This document shows positions 42,604 to 51,512 of a stretch of 64,000 nucleotides of DNA, one piece after another. The notes under the pieces were generated by a model. The model was not told the origin of the DNA and searched no databases. It saw only the letters and a list, made by a program, of their open reading frames with translations. The DNA is from Sedimentitalea sp041224545. Its GTDB lineage: Bacteria; Pseudomonadota; Alphaproteobacteria; Rhodobacterales; Rhodobacteraceae. The position numbers were made by a program, and so were the translations under genes. The DNA is taken from the NCBI RefSeq assembly GCF_041224545.1, contig NZ_JBGFGP010000062.1, positions 1-64,000 of the forward strand. The letters run 5' to 3'. The first letter of the stretch is position 1, and every line of letters starts with the position of its first letter.

Positions 42604-42676
42604 GCGTGTGGTGAGTAGGGAACACGCGGGGTGAGAGGGAGGGTCCGACTGCGTTCGGGCCCTCCCTGAGTTTTCG
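42604..42676 (+). ncRNA. Candidate structured RNA with terminator-like hairpin
   Basis: A 377-bp gene-free gap holds two consecutive hairpins: CGCGTGT with ACACGCG (about 42604-42628), then AGGGAGGG (42636-42643) with CCCTCCCT (42660-42667), followed by GAGTTTT. The arrangement of one stem, then a GC-rich stem and T-run, looks like the 3' end of a small RNA. No family was recognised. It could instead be a second terminator for the leftward EVE-gene operon. No promoter could be assigned. Confidence 0.3.
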
Positions 42677-42828
42677 GCATTGTATGATCGGCCTGCCACC
42701 CGTGGTGTTGGTTAACGCTCGAAACAGGGTCAGCACCGTACCCAGAACAATGGAGCTTGCGGCGGCGTTCGCTTTCGGACACTTCAGGACGCGCTGCGCC
42801 GGTTGCTACCAAACGGAACATCTCTCAA

Positions 42829-43251
42829 TCAATCGGGCTTTGTGTGCCCCATCTCGCATATGATGCGCCATTCGCTTTCGGTTACCGGCTGCACCGAAAG
42901 GCGCGAATTCCTGACCAGAACCATCTCGGAGAGCCGGTCCTCTGCCTTGATCTGATCCAGAGTCACCGGTTCGGCAACGGGGCGCACGGCCTTGATATCG
43001 ACACAGTCCCAACGCGGGTCATCCGTGGTGCTGTCCGGATGTGCTTCTGCACAGACCTCGACGATCCCGACAATCTTGCGGTCCTTCTGCGACAGGTAAA
43101 AGAATCCCCGGTCACCAAGCTGCATCTCACGCATGAAATTGCGTGCCTGGTAATTGCGCACGCCATCCCATTCCTCGCCGCTCTCGCCCTTGGCAACCTG
43201 CTGTTCCCAGCTCCAGGTCGACGCTTCGGATTTGAAAAGCCAGTACGCCAT
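42829..43251 (-). CDS. EVE-domain protein
   Basis: A 140-residue single EVE (PUA/YTH-like) domain. MAYWLFKSEASTWSWEQQ, WDGVRNYQARNFMREMQLGD and FFYLSQKDRKIVGIVEV are classic. Such domains bind modified bases in DNA or RNA. Start and preceding stop overlap by one base (TGATG), so it is coupled to the YciI gene. It is the last gene of a leftward tsaD-gpsA-yciI-eve operon. Confidence 0.93.
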   Translation of the reverse strand: MAYWLFKSEASTWSWEQQVAKGESGEEWDGVRNYQARNFMREMQLGDRGFFYLSQKDRKIVGIVEVCAEAHPDSTTDDPRWDCVDIKAVRPVAEPVTLDQIKAEDRLSEMVLVRNSRLSVQPVTESEWRIICEMGHTKPD

Positions 43252-43523
43252 CAGCCGATAACCTTCTTCCAGGGGATCAGATCGACACTCTCGAACAACC
43301 CGGCCTTGGCATAAGGATCGTTCGCCGCCCAGTCGCGCGCGGCCGCAAGGTCGGCAACATCGAGAATGACAAGCGATCCGATCATCGCGTCGTCATCGCC
43401 CAGCAGCGGACCCGCCTGGCTCACGACGCCGGTTTGCTCGATATAGGCAAGATGCGCGGCGCGGTTGTCGAGCCGTGTTTGCAGCGCATCTTTCTTGTCT
43501 CGGGCGATCAGGGCAACCAGCAT
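43251..43523 (-). CDS. YciI-like protein
   Basis: A 90-residue ferredoxin-like-fold protein of the YCII family, with the conserved ALQTRLDNRAAHLAYIEQ, GPLLGDDDAMIGSLVILD and DPYAKAGLFESVDLIPWK. The His-Asp pair seen in YciI is present (HLAY, NDPY). Its function is unclear. It lies one base after gpsA. Confidence 0.9.
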   Translation of the reverse strand: MLVALIARDKKDALQTRLDNRAAHLAYIEQTGVVSQAGPLLGDDDAMIGSLVILDVADLAAARDWAANDPYAKAGLFESVDLIPWKKVIG

Positions 43524-43524
43524 G

Positions 43525-44487
43525 TCATTCTTCCTTTAGGGGACGCGCGAGCAATTCCGCCATCGCGTCGGTTAATGTCAATTTACCATCCAGCAGGCCG
43601 ACGACCGCGCGGGTGATCGGCATGTCCAGTTCCATCGCCTGCGCCTTGCTCTCGACCGCACGGGCCGTCGCCGCCCCTTCGACGGTCACCGAAGGATCGA
43701 ACCGCTCGCCCCGGCCCAGCGAAAGACCCAGCCGATAGTTCCGCGATTGCTCGGAGGTACAGGTCAGCATGAGATCACCGAACCCCGACAGTCCGGCCAG
43801 CGTCTCGGGCTGCGCGCCAAGCTTCAGTGCCATGCGCTGCATCTCGGCATATCCACGTGTCATCAGCGCCGCACGCGCACTGTCACCCAGCCCGGCACCG
43901 ATCACCGCGCCGCAGGCAATCGCCACGACATTCTTGAGCGCGCCGCCCAGTTCCGCACCGATGACATCGCGCGTGCGGTAAAGCCGCAGGTTTGCGGTGG
44001 TCAGCCGTTGCTGCAGCGTGCTCCCCAGCATCGCGTCCTGACAGGCGAGTGTAAGCGCGGTGGGAAGGCCGCGCGCGATGTCGTGGGCGAAACTCGGACC
44101 GGTCAACAATGCGGTGCGCGTGTTCGGCAGAACTTGCGCCATCACCGCGACAGGGCCGATACCGGTGTTCAATTCGACACCCTTGCAACAGGCGACCAGG
44201 ATGCGTTCGGCGAACAGCCCCGCATGCTCCGCCAGCACCCCGCGCAATTGCTGCATCGGAACCGCAAGCAACAGCGTATCATGCTGCGTGCCCTGCCCGA
44301 GATCCGCTGTCACGCTCAGCTGATCGGGGAGCGTGACGCCCGGCAGGCGGCTTTGGTTCACCCGCTCGCTCTGGATCATCCTCGCCTGTTCAGCGGATCG
44401 CGCCCACATGGTCACCGGACCGTGCTGCGCCAGCGACACCGCAAGCGCGGTGCCGAATGCACCCGAGCCGATCACACCGACGCTCAT
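43525..44487 (-). CDS. gpsA: Glycerol-3-phosphate dehydrogenase [NAD(P)+]
   Basis: A 320-residue cytoplasmic enzyme making sn-glycerol 3-phosphate for phospholipids. The NAD motif is VIGSGAFGTALAVSLA, the catalytic Lys lies in GGALKNVVAIACG, and GFGDLMLTCTSEQSRNYRLG is the family signature. It overlaps the tsaD stop by 4 bp, an arrangement common in Rhodobacteraceae. Confidence 0.95.
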   Translation of the reverse strand: MSVGVIGSGAFGTALAVSLAQHGPVTMWARSAEQARMIQSERVNQSRLPGVTLPDQLSVTADLGQGTQHDTLLLAVPMQQLRGVLAEHAGLFAERILVACCKGVELNTGIGPVAVMAQVLPNTRTALLTGPSFAHDIARGLPTALTLACQDAMLGSTLQQRLTTANLRLYRTRDVIGAELGGALKNVVAIACGAVIGAGLGDSARAALMTRGYAEMQRMALKLGAQPETLAGLSGFGDLMLTCTSEQSRNYRLGLSLGRGERFDPSVTVEGAATARAVESKAQAMELDMPITRAVVGLLDGKLTLTDAMAELLARPLKEE

Positions 44488-45581
44488 GCCTTGGCGCCTT
44501 TCCTGCCGCTGCCCAGCAGGGCGGGACTGCTCTGGTCCAGCGGCCAGCGCGGACGCGCGGCGAGATCCATGCCGTCCCTGGCTCCGCCGCGAAACCGCTC
44601 GATCCCCGCATAGGCAATCATCGCCGCGTTGTCGGTGCAGAGGCTGAGTGGCGGCGCGAGGAACACGACCCCGGCCTCTTGGGCCACGGCCTGCAACGCG
44701 GCGCGGATCGCGGTGTTCGCCGCAACACCACCGGCAACGGCAAGCGTCGGCTCAACCGGGTTTTCGGCAAGATACAATCGCAGGGCGCGGCGCGTCTTGG
44801 CTGCCAGGACATCGGCCACCGCCTGCTGGAACCCCGCGCACATGTCTGCCCGGTCCTGCCGCGTGATGCCGTTTTTCTCGGCGACGATCTGATCGCGTTG
44901 CCGCAAAAGCGCGGTCTTGAGGCCGGAAAAGGACATGTTGCAGTCGTCGCGATCCAGCAATGGTCGCGGGAAACGGAACCGCGCCGGATCGCCGCCCGCC
45001 GCTTCGGCCTGCACCGCCGGGCCACCGGGTTGCGACAGACCCAGCAGGCGCGCGGTCTTGTCAAAGGCTTCGCCCGGCGCATCGTCGATTGTACCGCCAA
45101 GGCGGATGAAATCCTCGATTCCCCGAACCAGCAGGTACTGGCAATGACCGCCCGACACCAGCAGCATCAGATAAGGAAACGGTATCCCGTCGGTGAGTCG
45201 CGGCGTCAGCGCGTGGCCCGCCAGATGATTGACCCCGACAAGCGGCAAACCGGTCGCCGCACAAATCCCCTTGGCGCACATCACCCCGGACATGACCCCG
45301 CCGATCAGCCCCGGACCGGCAGTCACCGCCACCGCATCCAGGTCGGCCAGTGTCAGATTTGCGGTCGCAAGCGCCTCGCGCACGCATTGATCCAGCTTTT
45401 CCGCATGGGCGCGCGCCGCGAGTTCCGGCACGACACCGCCATAGGCGCTGTGCAGTTCGTTCTGTCCGAACACGATCGACGACAGGATATCGGCAGGATC
45501 GACCGCGCGTTGGCGCACCACTGCGGCGGCGGTATCGTCACAGCTGCTCTCCAGCCCCAGTACGGTAAGTGTCTGTGTCAT
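44484..45581 (-). CDS. tsaD: tRNA N6-adenosine threonylcarbamoyltransferase TsaD
   Basis: A 365-residue ASKHA-fold enzyme that places the threonylcarbamoyl group on A37 of ANN-decoding tRNAs. LGLESSCDDTAAAVV, ELAARAHAEKLD, the metal-binding NHLAGHAL, LLVSGGHCQYLLV and VAGGVAANTAIR are all typical. ATG 45581 gives the usual MTQ start; an ATG at 45593 would add four residues. It is divergent from hemD, a conserved alphaproteobacterial pairing. Confidence 0.95.
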   Translation of the reverse strand: MTQTLTVLGLESSCDDTAAAVVRQRAVDPADILSSIVFGQNELHSAYGGVVPELAARAHAEKLDQCVREALATANLTLADLDAVAVTAGPGLIGGVMSGVMCAKGICAATGLPLVGVNHLAGHALTPRLTDGIPFPYLMLLVSGGHCQYLLVRGIEDFIRLGGTIDDAPGEAFDKTARLLGLSQPGGPAVQAEAAGGDPARFRFPRPLLDRDDCNMSFSGLKTALLRQRDQIVAEKNGITRQDRADMCAGFQQAVADVLAAKTRRALRLYLAENPVEPTLAVAGGVAANTAIRAALQAVAQEAGVVFLAPPLSLCTDNAAMIAYAGIERFRGGARDGMDLAARPRWPLDQSSPALLGSGRKGAKA

Positions 45582-45655
45582 AGGCCCGATCATTGCACCC
45601 GGTCTCGTCGGGAGGTATCACCCTATGCGGTGCCAAACAATCCCGGTGCGTGTCG

Positions 45656-46390
45656 ATGGATGAACCGACGGTAACTTTGCTGATGACCCGTCCGCGCCCC
45701 GAGGCCGAGCGGTTTCTGCGGCAATTGCCTCACGATGTATTGCGTCGCGTCACGCCGGTTGTCGCGCCGCTGCTGGACATCGAGACATGCGATGCCGCTG
45801 TCGCTCTCGATGGTTTCACCGGGGTGATCTTTTCCTCGGGAAATGCCGTCCGCGCGGTATCGTGCGACACGCAACAGGTTCCGGCCCATTGCGTCGGTGC
45901 GGCCACTGCGCGGCTCGCCCGGCAACGCGGCTGGCATACCGGTGAGATCGGGATCGATGCCGACGCTCTGGTTTCGGCGCTGATCCGGGCGAAGGCGACG
46001 GGTCCGCTGCTGCATCTGTGCGGGAGTCACACGCGCGGCGGGATTGCGGAGCGGCTCAGTGCAGCCGGCTGCGCCACGAAGCGGCAAAAGGTCTATGCGC
46101 AGAAGCTGCGGCACTTCGACGAAAAAACACGTGCGATTCTGCGTGACGGTGCCTGCGTCATCGCCCCGATCTTCTCGCCCCGCACCGCGCGGCAATTTGT
46201 CGACCAATGTCCGAAAACCCGTGATTTGCACCTTGTCGCGATGAGCGCCGCCGTCGCAGAACCCCTTTCTGACATGGCCCATTCCACTCTAACGGTTGCG
46301 TCGCAGCCGAATAACGCCAGTATGGCGTTGGTCGTGGAAAAACTTGTGCATCGACACTGCCGGGTTGAGAGTGGCGGGGGCGCACAGTAA
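45656..46390 (+). CDS. hemD: Uroporphyrinogen-III synthase
   Basis: A 244-residue enzyme that cyclises hydroxymethylbilane. The family is weakly conserved, but MTRPRPEAERFLRQL, GVIFSSGNAVRAV, LLHLCGSHTRGGIAERLSAAG and IFSPRTARQFVDQC match its pattern. Position divergent from tsaD and before the mitofilin-like and hemY genes confirms it. GTG at 45650 is an alternative start. Confidence 0.88.
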   Translation: MDEPTVTLLMTRPRPEAERFLRQLPHDVLRRVTPVVAPLLDIETCDAAVALDGFTGVIFSSGNAVRAVSCDTQQVPAHCVGAATARLARQRGWHTGEIGIDADALVSALIRAKATGPLLHLCGSHTRGGIAERLSAAGCATKRQKVYAQKLRHFDEKTRAILRDGACVIAPIFSPRTARQFVDQCPKTRDLHLVAMSAAVAEPLSDMAHSTLTVASQPNNASMALVVEKLVHRHCRVESGGGAQ

Positions 46391-46443
46391 CATCCGCGAG
46401 GGCTTTGGTATGATTGATGTGAGAATCGAAGGGGTAAATTACG

Positions 46444-47595
46444 TTGGCTGACAAAAAATCGCCCGAGAACGACCAAGACACCAACGGCCAGACCGAACCA
46501 GACAAGATTGATGTCCAAGCGGCATCCCCGGACAGCAACGGGAACACCGCCCGTGGCAATCGCGTGATCGAAAAGGAAAAGGTCATCGAGACCCGCAGCG
46601 GGTTCGGCTCAGCATTGTTCGGCGGGATTGTTGCGGCGTCGCTCGGATTCATCGCCGCACGGTCGGAGATCATCGAACCTTACCTGCCCGATTTCCTGCG
46701 ATCCCAGGACCTGTCGGCCGAGATCGCCGATCTGCAATCCGGCCTCGCGGCGCAGGCCGAGAGCATTTCTTCGGTCAGCGGCAAGGTCGATGCCATCAAA
46801 ATCCCCGACCTCACGCCGGTAGAAGCCAGCATCTCGGACCTGACCGCTCAGGTTGCGCCGCTCAGCGATCGGATTGACGCCGTGCGCAGTGACGTGAGCG
46901 CCATGGACAAGCGCCTGACAGAAGTCGCGAAACGCCCGATCGACGAGGGCGTATCCAAGGCCGCGATCGCAGCCTACGAAAAGGAACTCGCCGACCTGCA
47001 GAAGGCGATGGCCACACAGCGCAAGGAAGTCGAGGGGCTGATCGCCGATGCACGCGCCATCAAGGCCCAGGCCAGCGAGATGGAAGCGAACGCCGCCAAG
47101 GCCGCGCAACAGGCCGCCAACCGGGCCACGATGGCGCAACTGCGCGCCGCTCTGGATGCCGGCGCGCCGTTCTCCGCGCAAGCGGAAGACCTCAAGGCGG
47201 CCGGGGTCGATGTTCCCGCCGATCTGGACCGATATGCAGCCGAAGGCATCGCGACGCTCACCGCGCTGAACAACAGCTTCCCTCCGGCGGCCCGTGAGGC
47301 GCTCGCTGCGGCACGTTCCAGGAACAAGGGCGAAGATCGCGGATTTCGCTCGTTTCTCGAGCGCCAGCTCGGTGCCCGATCGGTCGAGCCGCGCGAGGGC
47401 GACGACCCGGATGCAATCCTGTCCCGTGCCGAAGCCGCCGTTGCAGACGGGCGTCTGGATGCGGCGCTTTCGGATATCGCCATGTTGCCTGACAACGCCC
47501 AGGCGGCGATGGGCAACTGGGTCGACCGGGCGCGCGCACGGCAGGTTGCGGTCACTGCCGCCGACTCTCTGGCCGCCAGCCTGAACTCCAACTGA
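46444..47595 (+). CDS. Mitofilin-related inner-membrane coiled-coil protein
   Basis: A 383-residue protein. A charged N-terminal 55 residues precede one membrane helix (ALFGGIVAASLGFIAA), then a long coiled coil (about residues 90-220) rich in Ala, Glu, Lys and Gln, and a helical C-terminal domain with LRAALDAGAPFSAQAEDL and DAALSDIAMLPDNAQAAMGNW. This is the alphaproteobacterial Mic60-like arrangement, found beside hemD and hemY. It is thought to shape intracytoplasmic membranes and link the envelope. The start is TTG 46444 with AAGGGG upstream. Confidence 0.8.
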   Translation: MADKKSPENDQDTNGQTEPDKIDVQAASPDSNGNTARGNRVIEKEKVIETRSGFGSALFGGIVAASLGFIAARSEIIEPYLPDFLRSQDLSAEIADLQSGLAAQAESISSVSGKVDAIKIPDLTPVEASISDLTAQVAPLSDRIDAVRSDVSAMDKRLTEVAKRPIDEGVSKAAIAAYEKELADLQKAMATQRKEVEGLIADARAIKAQASEMEANAAKAAQQAANRATMAQLRAALDAGAPFSAQAEDLKAAGVDVPADLDRYAAEGIATLTALNNSFPPAAREALAAARSRNKGEDRGFRSFLERQLGARSVEPREGDDPDAILSRAEAAVADGRLDAALSDIAMLPDNAQAAMGNWVDRARARQVAVTAADSLAASLNSN

Positions 47596-47605
47596 AGGAC
47601 CCGCC

Positions 47606-49114
47606 ATGCTCTGGTCACTATTGAAGATCCTGATCTTTGTCGCGGTCATCGCGCTCCTCGCCATGGGCGCGGTATACCTGATGGAATCCGACGGTGGGAT
47701 GCAGATCACGATCGCAGGAACGGAATACACCTTTGGCCCGCTTCAATCGGTGATCGCCGCCGCGATTCTTGTCGTGTTGGTCTGGATCGGTCTGAAACTG
47801 CTGTCGCTTCTTGTCGCGACCCTGCATTTCCTCAATGGCGACGAAACCGCCCTGTCGCGCTACTTTGATCGAAACCGCGAGAAAAAAGGGTTCGAAGCCT
47901 TGTCTGACGGGTTCGTGGCGCTGGCTTCGGGCGAAGCAAAGCAGGCCATGTCCAAGGCCGCAAAGGCCGAGAAATATCTGCAAAAGCCCGAGTTGACCAA
48001 CCTTCTGACTGCGCAGGCCGCCGAAATGGCAGGCGACACGCGCAAGGCGACAGAGACCTACAAGAAGCTGATTGAGAACGAAAACACCCGGTTTGTGGGC
48101 GTGTGCGGGATCATGAAACAGAAACTGTCCGAGGGCGACACGAAAACCGCCCGCAAGCTCGCGGAAAAAGCGTTTCAGCTCAAGCCGCGGCACGAGGAGA
48201 CGCAGGACGTTCTGCTCAAACTTCAAGCCCAGGCGCATGATTGGGCCGGCGCACGCAACACCCTGAACGCAAAACTGAAATCCGGCAGCCTGCCGCGTGA
48301 CGTCGTGACCCGGCGCGAGGCCGTTCTGGCCCTGTCCGAGGCGCAGGACATCATCGCCGAAGGTGCCAGCATCGACGGGCAGGAACAGGCCATAGAAGCC
48401 AATCGCCTGTCACCCGATCTGGTGCCAGCGGCAGCAATGGCGGCGCGGTCCTATATCGCCGCCGGCAAGACACGCAAGGCGATCCGCGTCCTGAAAAAGG
48501 CATGGGATGCGCAGCCCCACCCGGATCTGGCCGCCGCATTTGCCGCGATCAACCCGACCGAGACCGCCGAGGAACGGGTCAAGCGGTTTACCACGCTGAC
48601 CAATATTCACCCGCAGCATCCCGAAACCCGCCTGGTGCGGACCGAATTGCACATCGTGGCCGAGGATTTCCCCGAAGCACGCCGGGCGCTTGGTGATCTG
48701 GCCGAAACCGCGGCGGACGCCCGCGCGCTCACGCTGATGGCGGCGATCGAACGCGGTGAGGGCGCGCCGGATTCCGTGGTGCAGGGTTGGCTCGCCAAGG
48801 CTCTGAACGCTCCGCGCGGTCCGCAATGGGTCTGCGAAAACTGCAACCACATCCATGCAAACTGGTTGCCCGTCTGCGAGAATTGCGAAAGCTTCGACAC
48901 GCTGGCATGGAAATCGCCGCAGGCGAACGAAGTCGGCAGCGCCACAGGCGCAAATATCCTGCCACTGCTCGCCAACTCGCCAGAGACGACAAGCATCGTT
49001 TCCGATCAGGAATTCATCGACGCGGACACCGACGGGCCGGAATCTACGGAAACAGCGGATCCGGAAGATGGTCCTGCGGCTGATGACGCAAAAAAGGAAA
49101 AGCCGGCCGGTTGA
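47606..49114 (+). CDS. hemY: HemY-like membrane TPR protein with C-terminal zinc ribbon
   Basis: A 502-residue protein of the HemY N-terminal family. Two membrane helices (ILIFVAVIALLAMGAVYL and VIAAAILVVLVWIGLKLL) are followed by tetratricopeptide repeats. Near residue 410 a four-Cys zinc ribbon appears: WVCENCNHIHANWLPVCENC, then SFDTLAW. An acidic disordered tail ends the protein. The zinc ribbon is reminiscent of LapB/YciM. The role in haem metabolism is inferred from operon position only. Confidence 0.85.
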   Translation: MLWSLLKILIFVAVIALLAMGAVYLMESDGGMQITIAGTEYTFGPLQSVIAAAILVVLVWIGLKLLSLLVATLHFLNGDETALSRYFDRNREKKGFEALSDGFVALASGEAKQAMSKAAKAEKYLQKPELTNLLTAQAAEMAGDTRKATETYKKLIENENTRFVGVCGIMKQKLSEGDTKTARKLAEKAFQLKPRHEETQDVLLKLQAQAHDWAGARNTLNAKLKSGSLPRDVVTRREAVLALSEAQDIIAEGASIDGQEQAIEANRLSPDLVPAAAMAARSYIAAGKTRKAIRVLKKAWDAQPHPDLAAAFAAINPTETAEERVKRFTTLTNIHPQHPETRLVRTELHIVAEDFPEARRALGDLAETAADARALTLMAAIERGEGAPDSVVQGWLAKALNAPRGPQWVCENCNHIHANWLPVCENCESFDTLAWKSPQANEVGSATGANILPLLANSPETTSIVSDQEFIDADTDGPESTETADPEDGPAADDAKKEKPAG

Positions 49115-49207
49115 AAGGGCGGGCAGACCAGAGGTTCAGGGCGCTGAGCGATCTATTGACCGCCAGCGCCCGATTTCTTTCTGGTGCGTCCGGGCCGCTC
49201 CGGCCTG

Positions 49208-50203
49208 TCAGGTGTCGGAAAATGACTGCATGACCTCGGCGGTTATTTCAAGCGACCGCAATCTGGCGGCGTGGTCGTGGATCGGAGCGCTGACGATCAC
49301 CTCGTCGGGCTGATAGCGTTGCAACAGCGTCGCCATCGAGTCACGTATCTGCGCAGGCGTGCCAGAGACCGAGCATGTCAATGCGTGGTTGACTATCCTG
49401 ATCAAACCGGCATCGAGAATCTCGGAAATGTCCTCGACCGGTCGCGGCAAGGGACCGGGGCGACCGGTTCTCAGCCGCGCGAAGGCCTGCTGCATCGAGG
49501 TCATCAGATAGCTTCCGGTTCCTTCGTCATCCGCGGCAAAGGCATTGACCGCCAGCATGAAACGGGGTGCATCCGAGAATTGCGAGGGTTGAAAACGGTT
49601 TCGATAGATTTCGACCGCTTCGGCAAGGGCGGCGGGCGCGAAATGCGAAGCAAAGGCATAGGGCAACCCCAGCTGCGCCGCCAGTTGCGCGCCATAAAGG
49701 CTCGACCCCAGTATCCACACCGGCACATGCGTGCCCGCTCCCGGAACCGCGCGGACCGGCTGATCCGGCGTCACATCCCCCAGATAACCGAGCAATTCGA
49801 TCACATCCTGCGGAAAACTGTCGGTCTGGTCCATTCCGCGACGAAGGGCGCGTGCGGTCTGCATGTCGGTGCCGGGTGCCCGCCCGACGCCCAGATCGAT
49901 CCGGTTGGGGTAAAGCGTCGCCAGCGTCCCGAATTGTTCGGCGACGATCAACGGGGCGTGGTTCGGCAGCATCACGCCACCCGATCCGACCCGTATGGTT
50001 TTGGTTCCCGCCGCCACATGGCCGATCACGACGGATGTTGCCGCGCTCGCGATGCCGGGCATGTTGTGGTGTTCGGCCAACCAATAGCGGGAATAGCCCC
50101 AGCGCTCGGCATGTTGCGCGAGATCCAGGGTGTTTCGCAGAGATTGTTCTGCCGAGCCGCCTTCGACAATCGGAGACAGGTCGAGCACGGAGTATCGGGT
50201 CAC
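49208..50203 (-). CDS. LLM-class flavin-dependent oxidoreductase
   Basis: A 331-residue luciferase-like monooxygenase-family protein. YSVLDLSPIVEGGSAEQSLR, YWLAEHHNMPGIASAATSV, VGSGGVMLPNHAPLIVAEQF and RIDLGVGRAPGTD are conserved in the MsnO8-type group. It binds FMN or F420; the substrate is unknown. It reads leftward toward the hemY end and lies 43 bp after the DUF1244 gene on the same strand. Confidence 0.88.
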   Translation of the reverse strand: MTRYSVLDLSPIVEGGSAEQSLRNTLDLAQHAERWGYSRYWLAEHHNMPGIASAATSVVIGHVAAGTKTIRVGSGGVMLPNHAPLIVAEQFGTLATLYPNRIDLGVGRAPGTDMQTARALRRGMDQTDSFPQDVIELLGYLGDVTPDQPVRAVPGAGTHVPVWILGSSLYGAQLAAQLGLPYAFASHFAPAALAEAVEIYRNRFQPSQFSDAPRFMLAVNAFAADDEGTGSYLMTSMQQAFARLRTGRPGPLPRPVEDISEILDAGLIRIVNHALTCSVSGTPAQIRDSMATLLQRYQPDEVIVSAPIHDHAARLRSLEITAEVMQSFSDT

Positions 50204-50246
50204 GAGAGTTTCCTTGACTGTATCGTGGGGCAGATCGTGTATGAGA

Positions 50247-50564
50247 CTAGCCGTCCTTGCCTAATACGTTTTCGGCAAATGCAGTTTTGAACGCCTCCTG
50301 CTTTTCGGGGCTGGCGTCGGTCTGGTAATTGGACTTCCACTCGTCCATCGTCATGCCGTAAAAGATTTCGCGGGCCTGCATCTTGTCCATCTCGATGCCT
50401 TTTTCATTGGCCGCTTCCTGATACCAGCGCGACAGGCAGTTCCGGCAAAATCCGGCAAGATTCATCAGGTCGATGTTCTGCACATCCGTGCGATCCTGCA
50501 TCAGGTGTTGCTGCAACCGGCGAAAAGCGGCGGCCTGAAGTTCGATTTCCGTCTGTTTGTCCAT
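50247..50564 (-). CDS. DUF1244 family protein
   Basis: A 105-residue protein conserved among alpha- and gammaproteobacteria. AAAFRRLQQHLMQDRTDVQN, NLAGFCRNCLSRWYQEAA and REIFYGMTMDEWKSNYQ mark the family. It has a conserved CxxC pair, possibly a metal site. Function is unknown. Confidence 0.9.
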   Translation of the reverse strand: MDKQTEIELQAAAFRRLQQHLMQDRTDVQNIDLMNLAGFCRNCLSRWYQEAANEKGIEMDKMQAREIFYGMTMDEWKSNYQTDASPEKQEAFKTAFAENVLGKDG

Positions 50565-50655
50565 GGCTGAACCCTCTTGATGCTTCGGTTGCGTACCACG
50601 TCCATATGGGACCCGGCGCGCGCGCCAGCAAGCACCCCGCCGTCAGGTTTTCCGC

Positions 50656-51390
50656 TCACAGCCCCGATTTTTCGAGCGCATGCCCAAGGATCGGCGCCAG
50701 CCGTTCGGCCCAGGCGCGCTGCCCCGCGTGATCGGCGATCAGATCGTTGCGCAGTTCGATCAGAACATTCGGTCTCCCCGGACCGATGGCGTGCTTGTCG
50801 ATCGAATCGCCGGGCAGATGCCCCGAGTATGGCGCGTTGTCACCGACACAGAGACCGTCCTCGGCCAGCAATTCAATCAGCGGGCGTGCCAGCCGGTCGT
50901 CATCGGCATAGAGCACGCCAACCTCCCACGGGCGCGGCGGACGCCCGCGCAACTGCCGGGTGAAACTGTGTATCGAAAGGATGACGGCGTGCGGCAGGGC
51001 CGCCATGCGCGCCAGTTCATCATGGTAGGGCCGATAACACAGATCGAGCCGCCGCGCGCGCTCGGCCGCATCTGCATTCCGGTTGGCGGGAATGATGGAT
51101 CCATCATAGAGTTTCATCAGCAACGTCGGATCGTCTTCGCCCCGGTTCGGGTCGATCACCAAGCGCGAGAAATTGGACGCGATCACCGGCCCGTCCAGAA
51201 GCTGCCCCAGATGCTGCGCCAGATCGTAAGCCCCGACATCATAGGCGATATGCCGCTCCATGTCCTCGCGCGGCAAACCGAGATCGCCGCCATTGATCTG
51301 CGGCGGAACGGTATTGGTGGCATGATCGCAAGTGATAAGCCAGCGCGACGGGCGCGTTTCGCCCAGCAGATAGAACGGGGTATATGTCAT
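50656..51390 (-). CDS. N-formylglutamate amidohydrolase-family protein
   Basis: A 244-residue zinc hydrolase-like protein. Motifs include WLITCDHATNTVPP (metal His), ERHIAYDVGAYDLAQHL, SNFSRLVIDPNRGEDDPTL, and VILSIHSFTR. HutG-type enzymes release formate from N-formylglutamate in histidine breakdown, but no hut genes are nearby. The substrate remains open. ATG 51390 begins the conserved part. Confidence 0.85.
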   Translation of the reverse strand: MTYTPFYLLGETRPSRWLITCDHATNTVPPQINGGDLGLPREDMERHIAYDVGAYDLAQHLGQLLDGPVIASNFSRLVIDPNRGEDDPTLLMKLYDGSIIPANRNADAAERARRLDLCYRPYHDELARMAALPHAVILSIHSFTRQLRGRPPRPWEVGVLYADDDRLARPLIELLAEDGLCVGDNAPYSGHLPGDSIDKHAIGPGRPNVLIELRNDLIADHAGQRAWAERLAPILGHALEKSGL

Positions 51391-51512
51391 GTGCCTGTCA
51401 TCTCTTTGACGCCAGCTATAGGCGTGGCACAGCTTGCCCGCAAATGGGAAATGCGGCATAACGCCGACCAGATGTTTGCGGTAACAGACTTGAAACAAAG
51501 GATTCTGACAGA

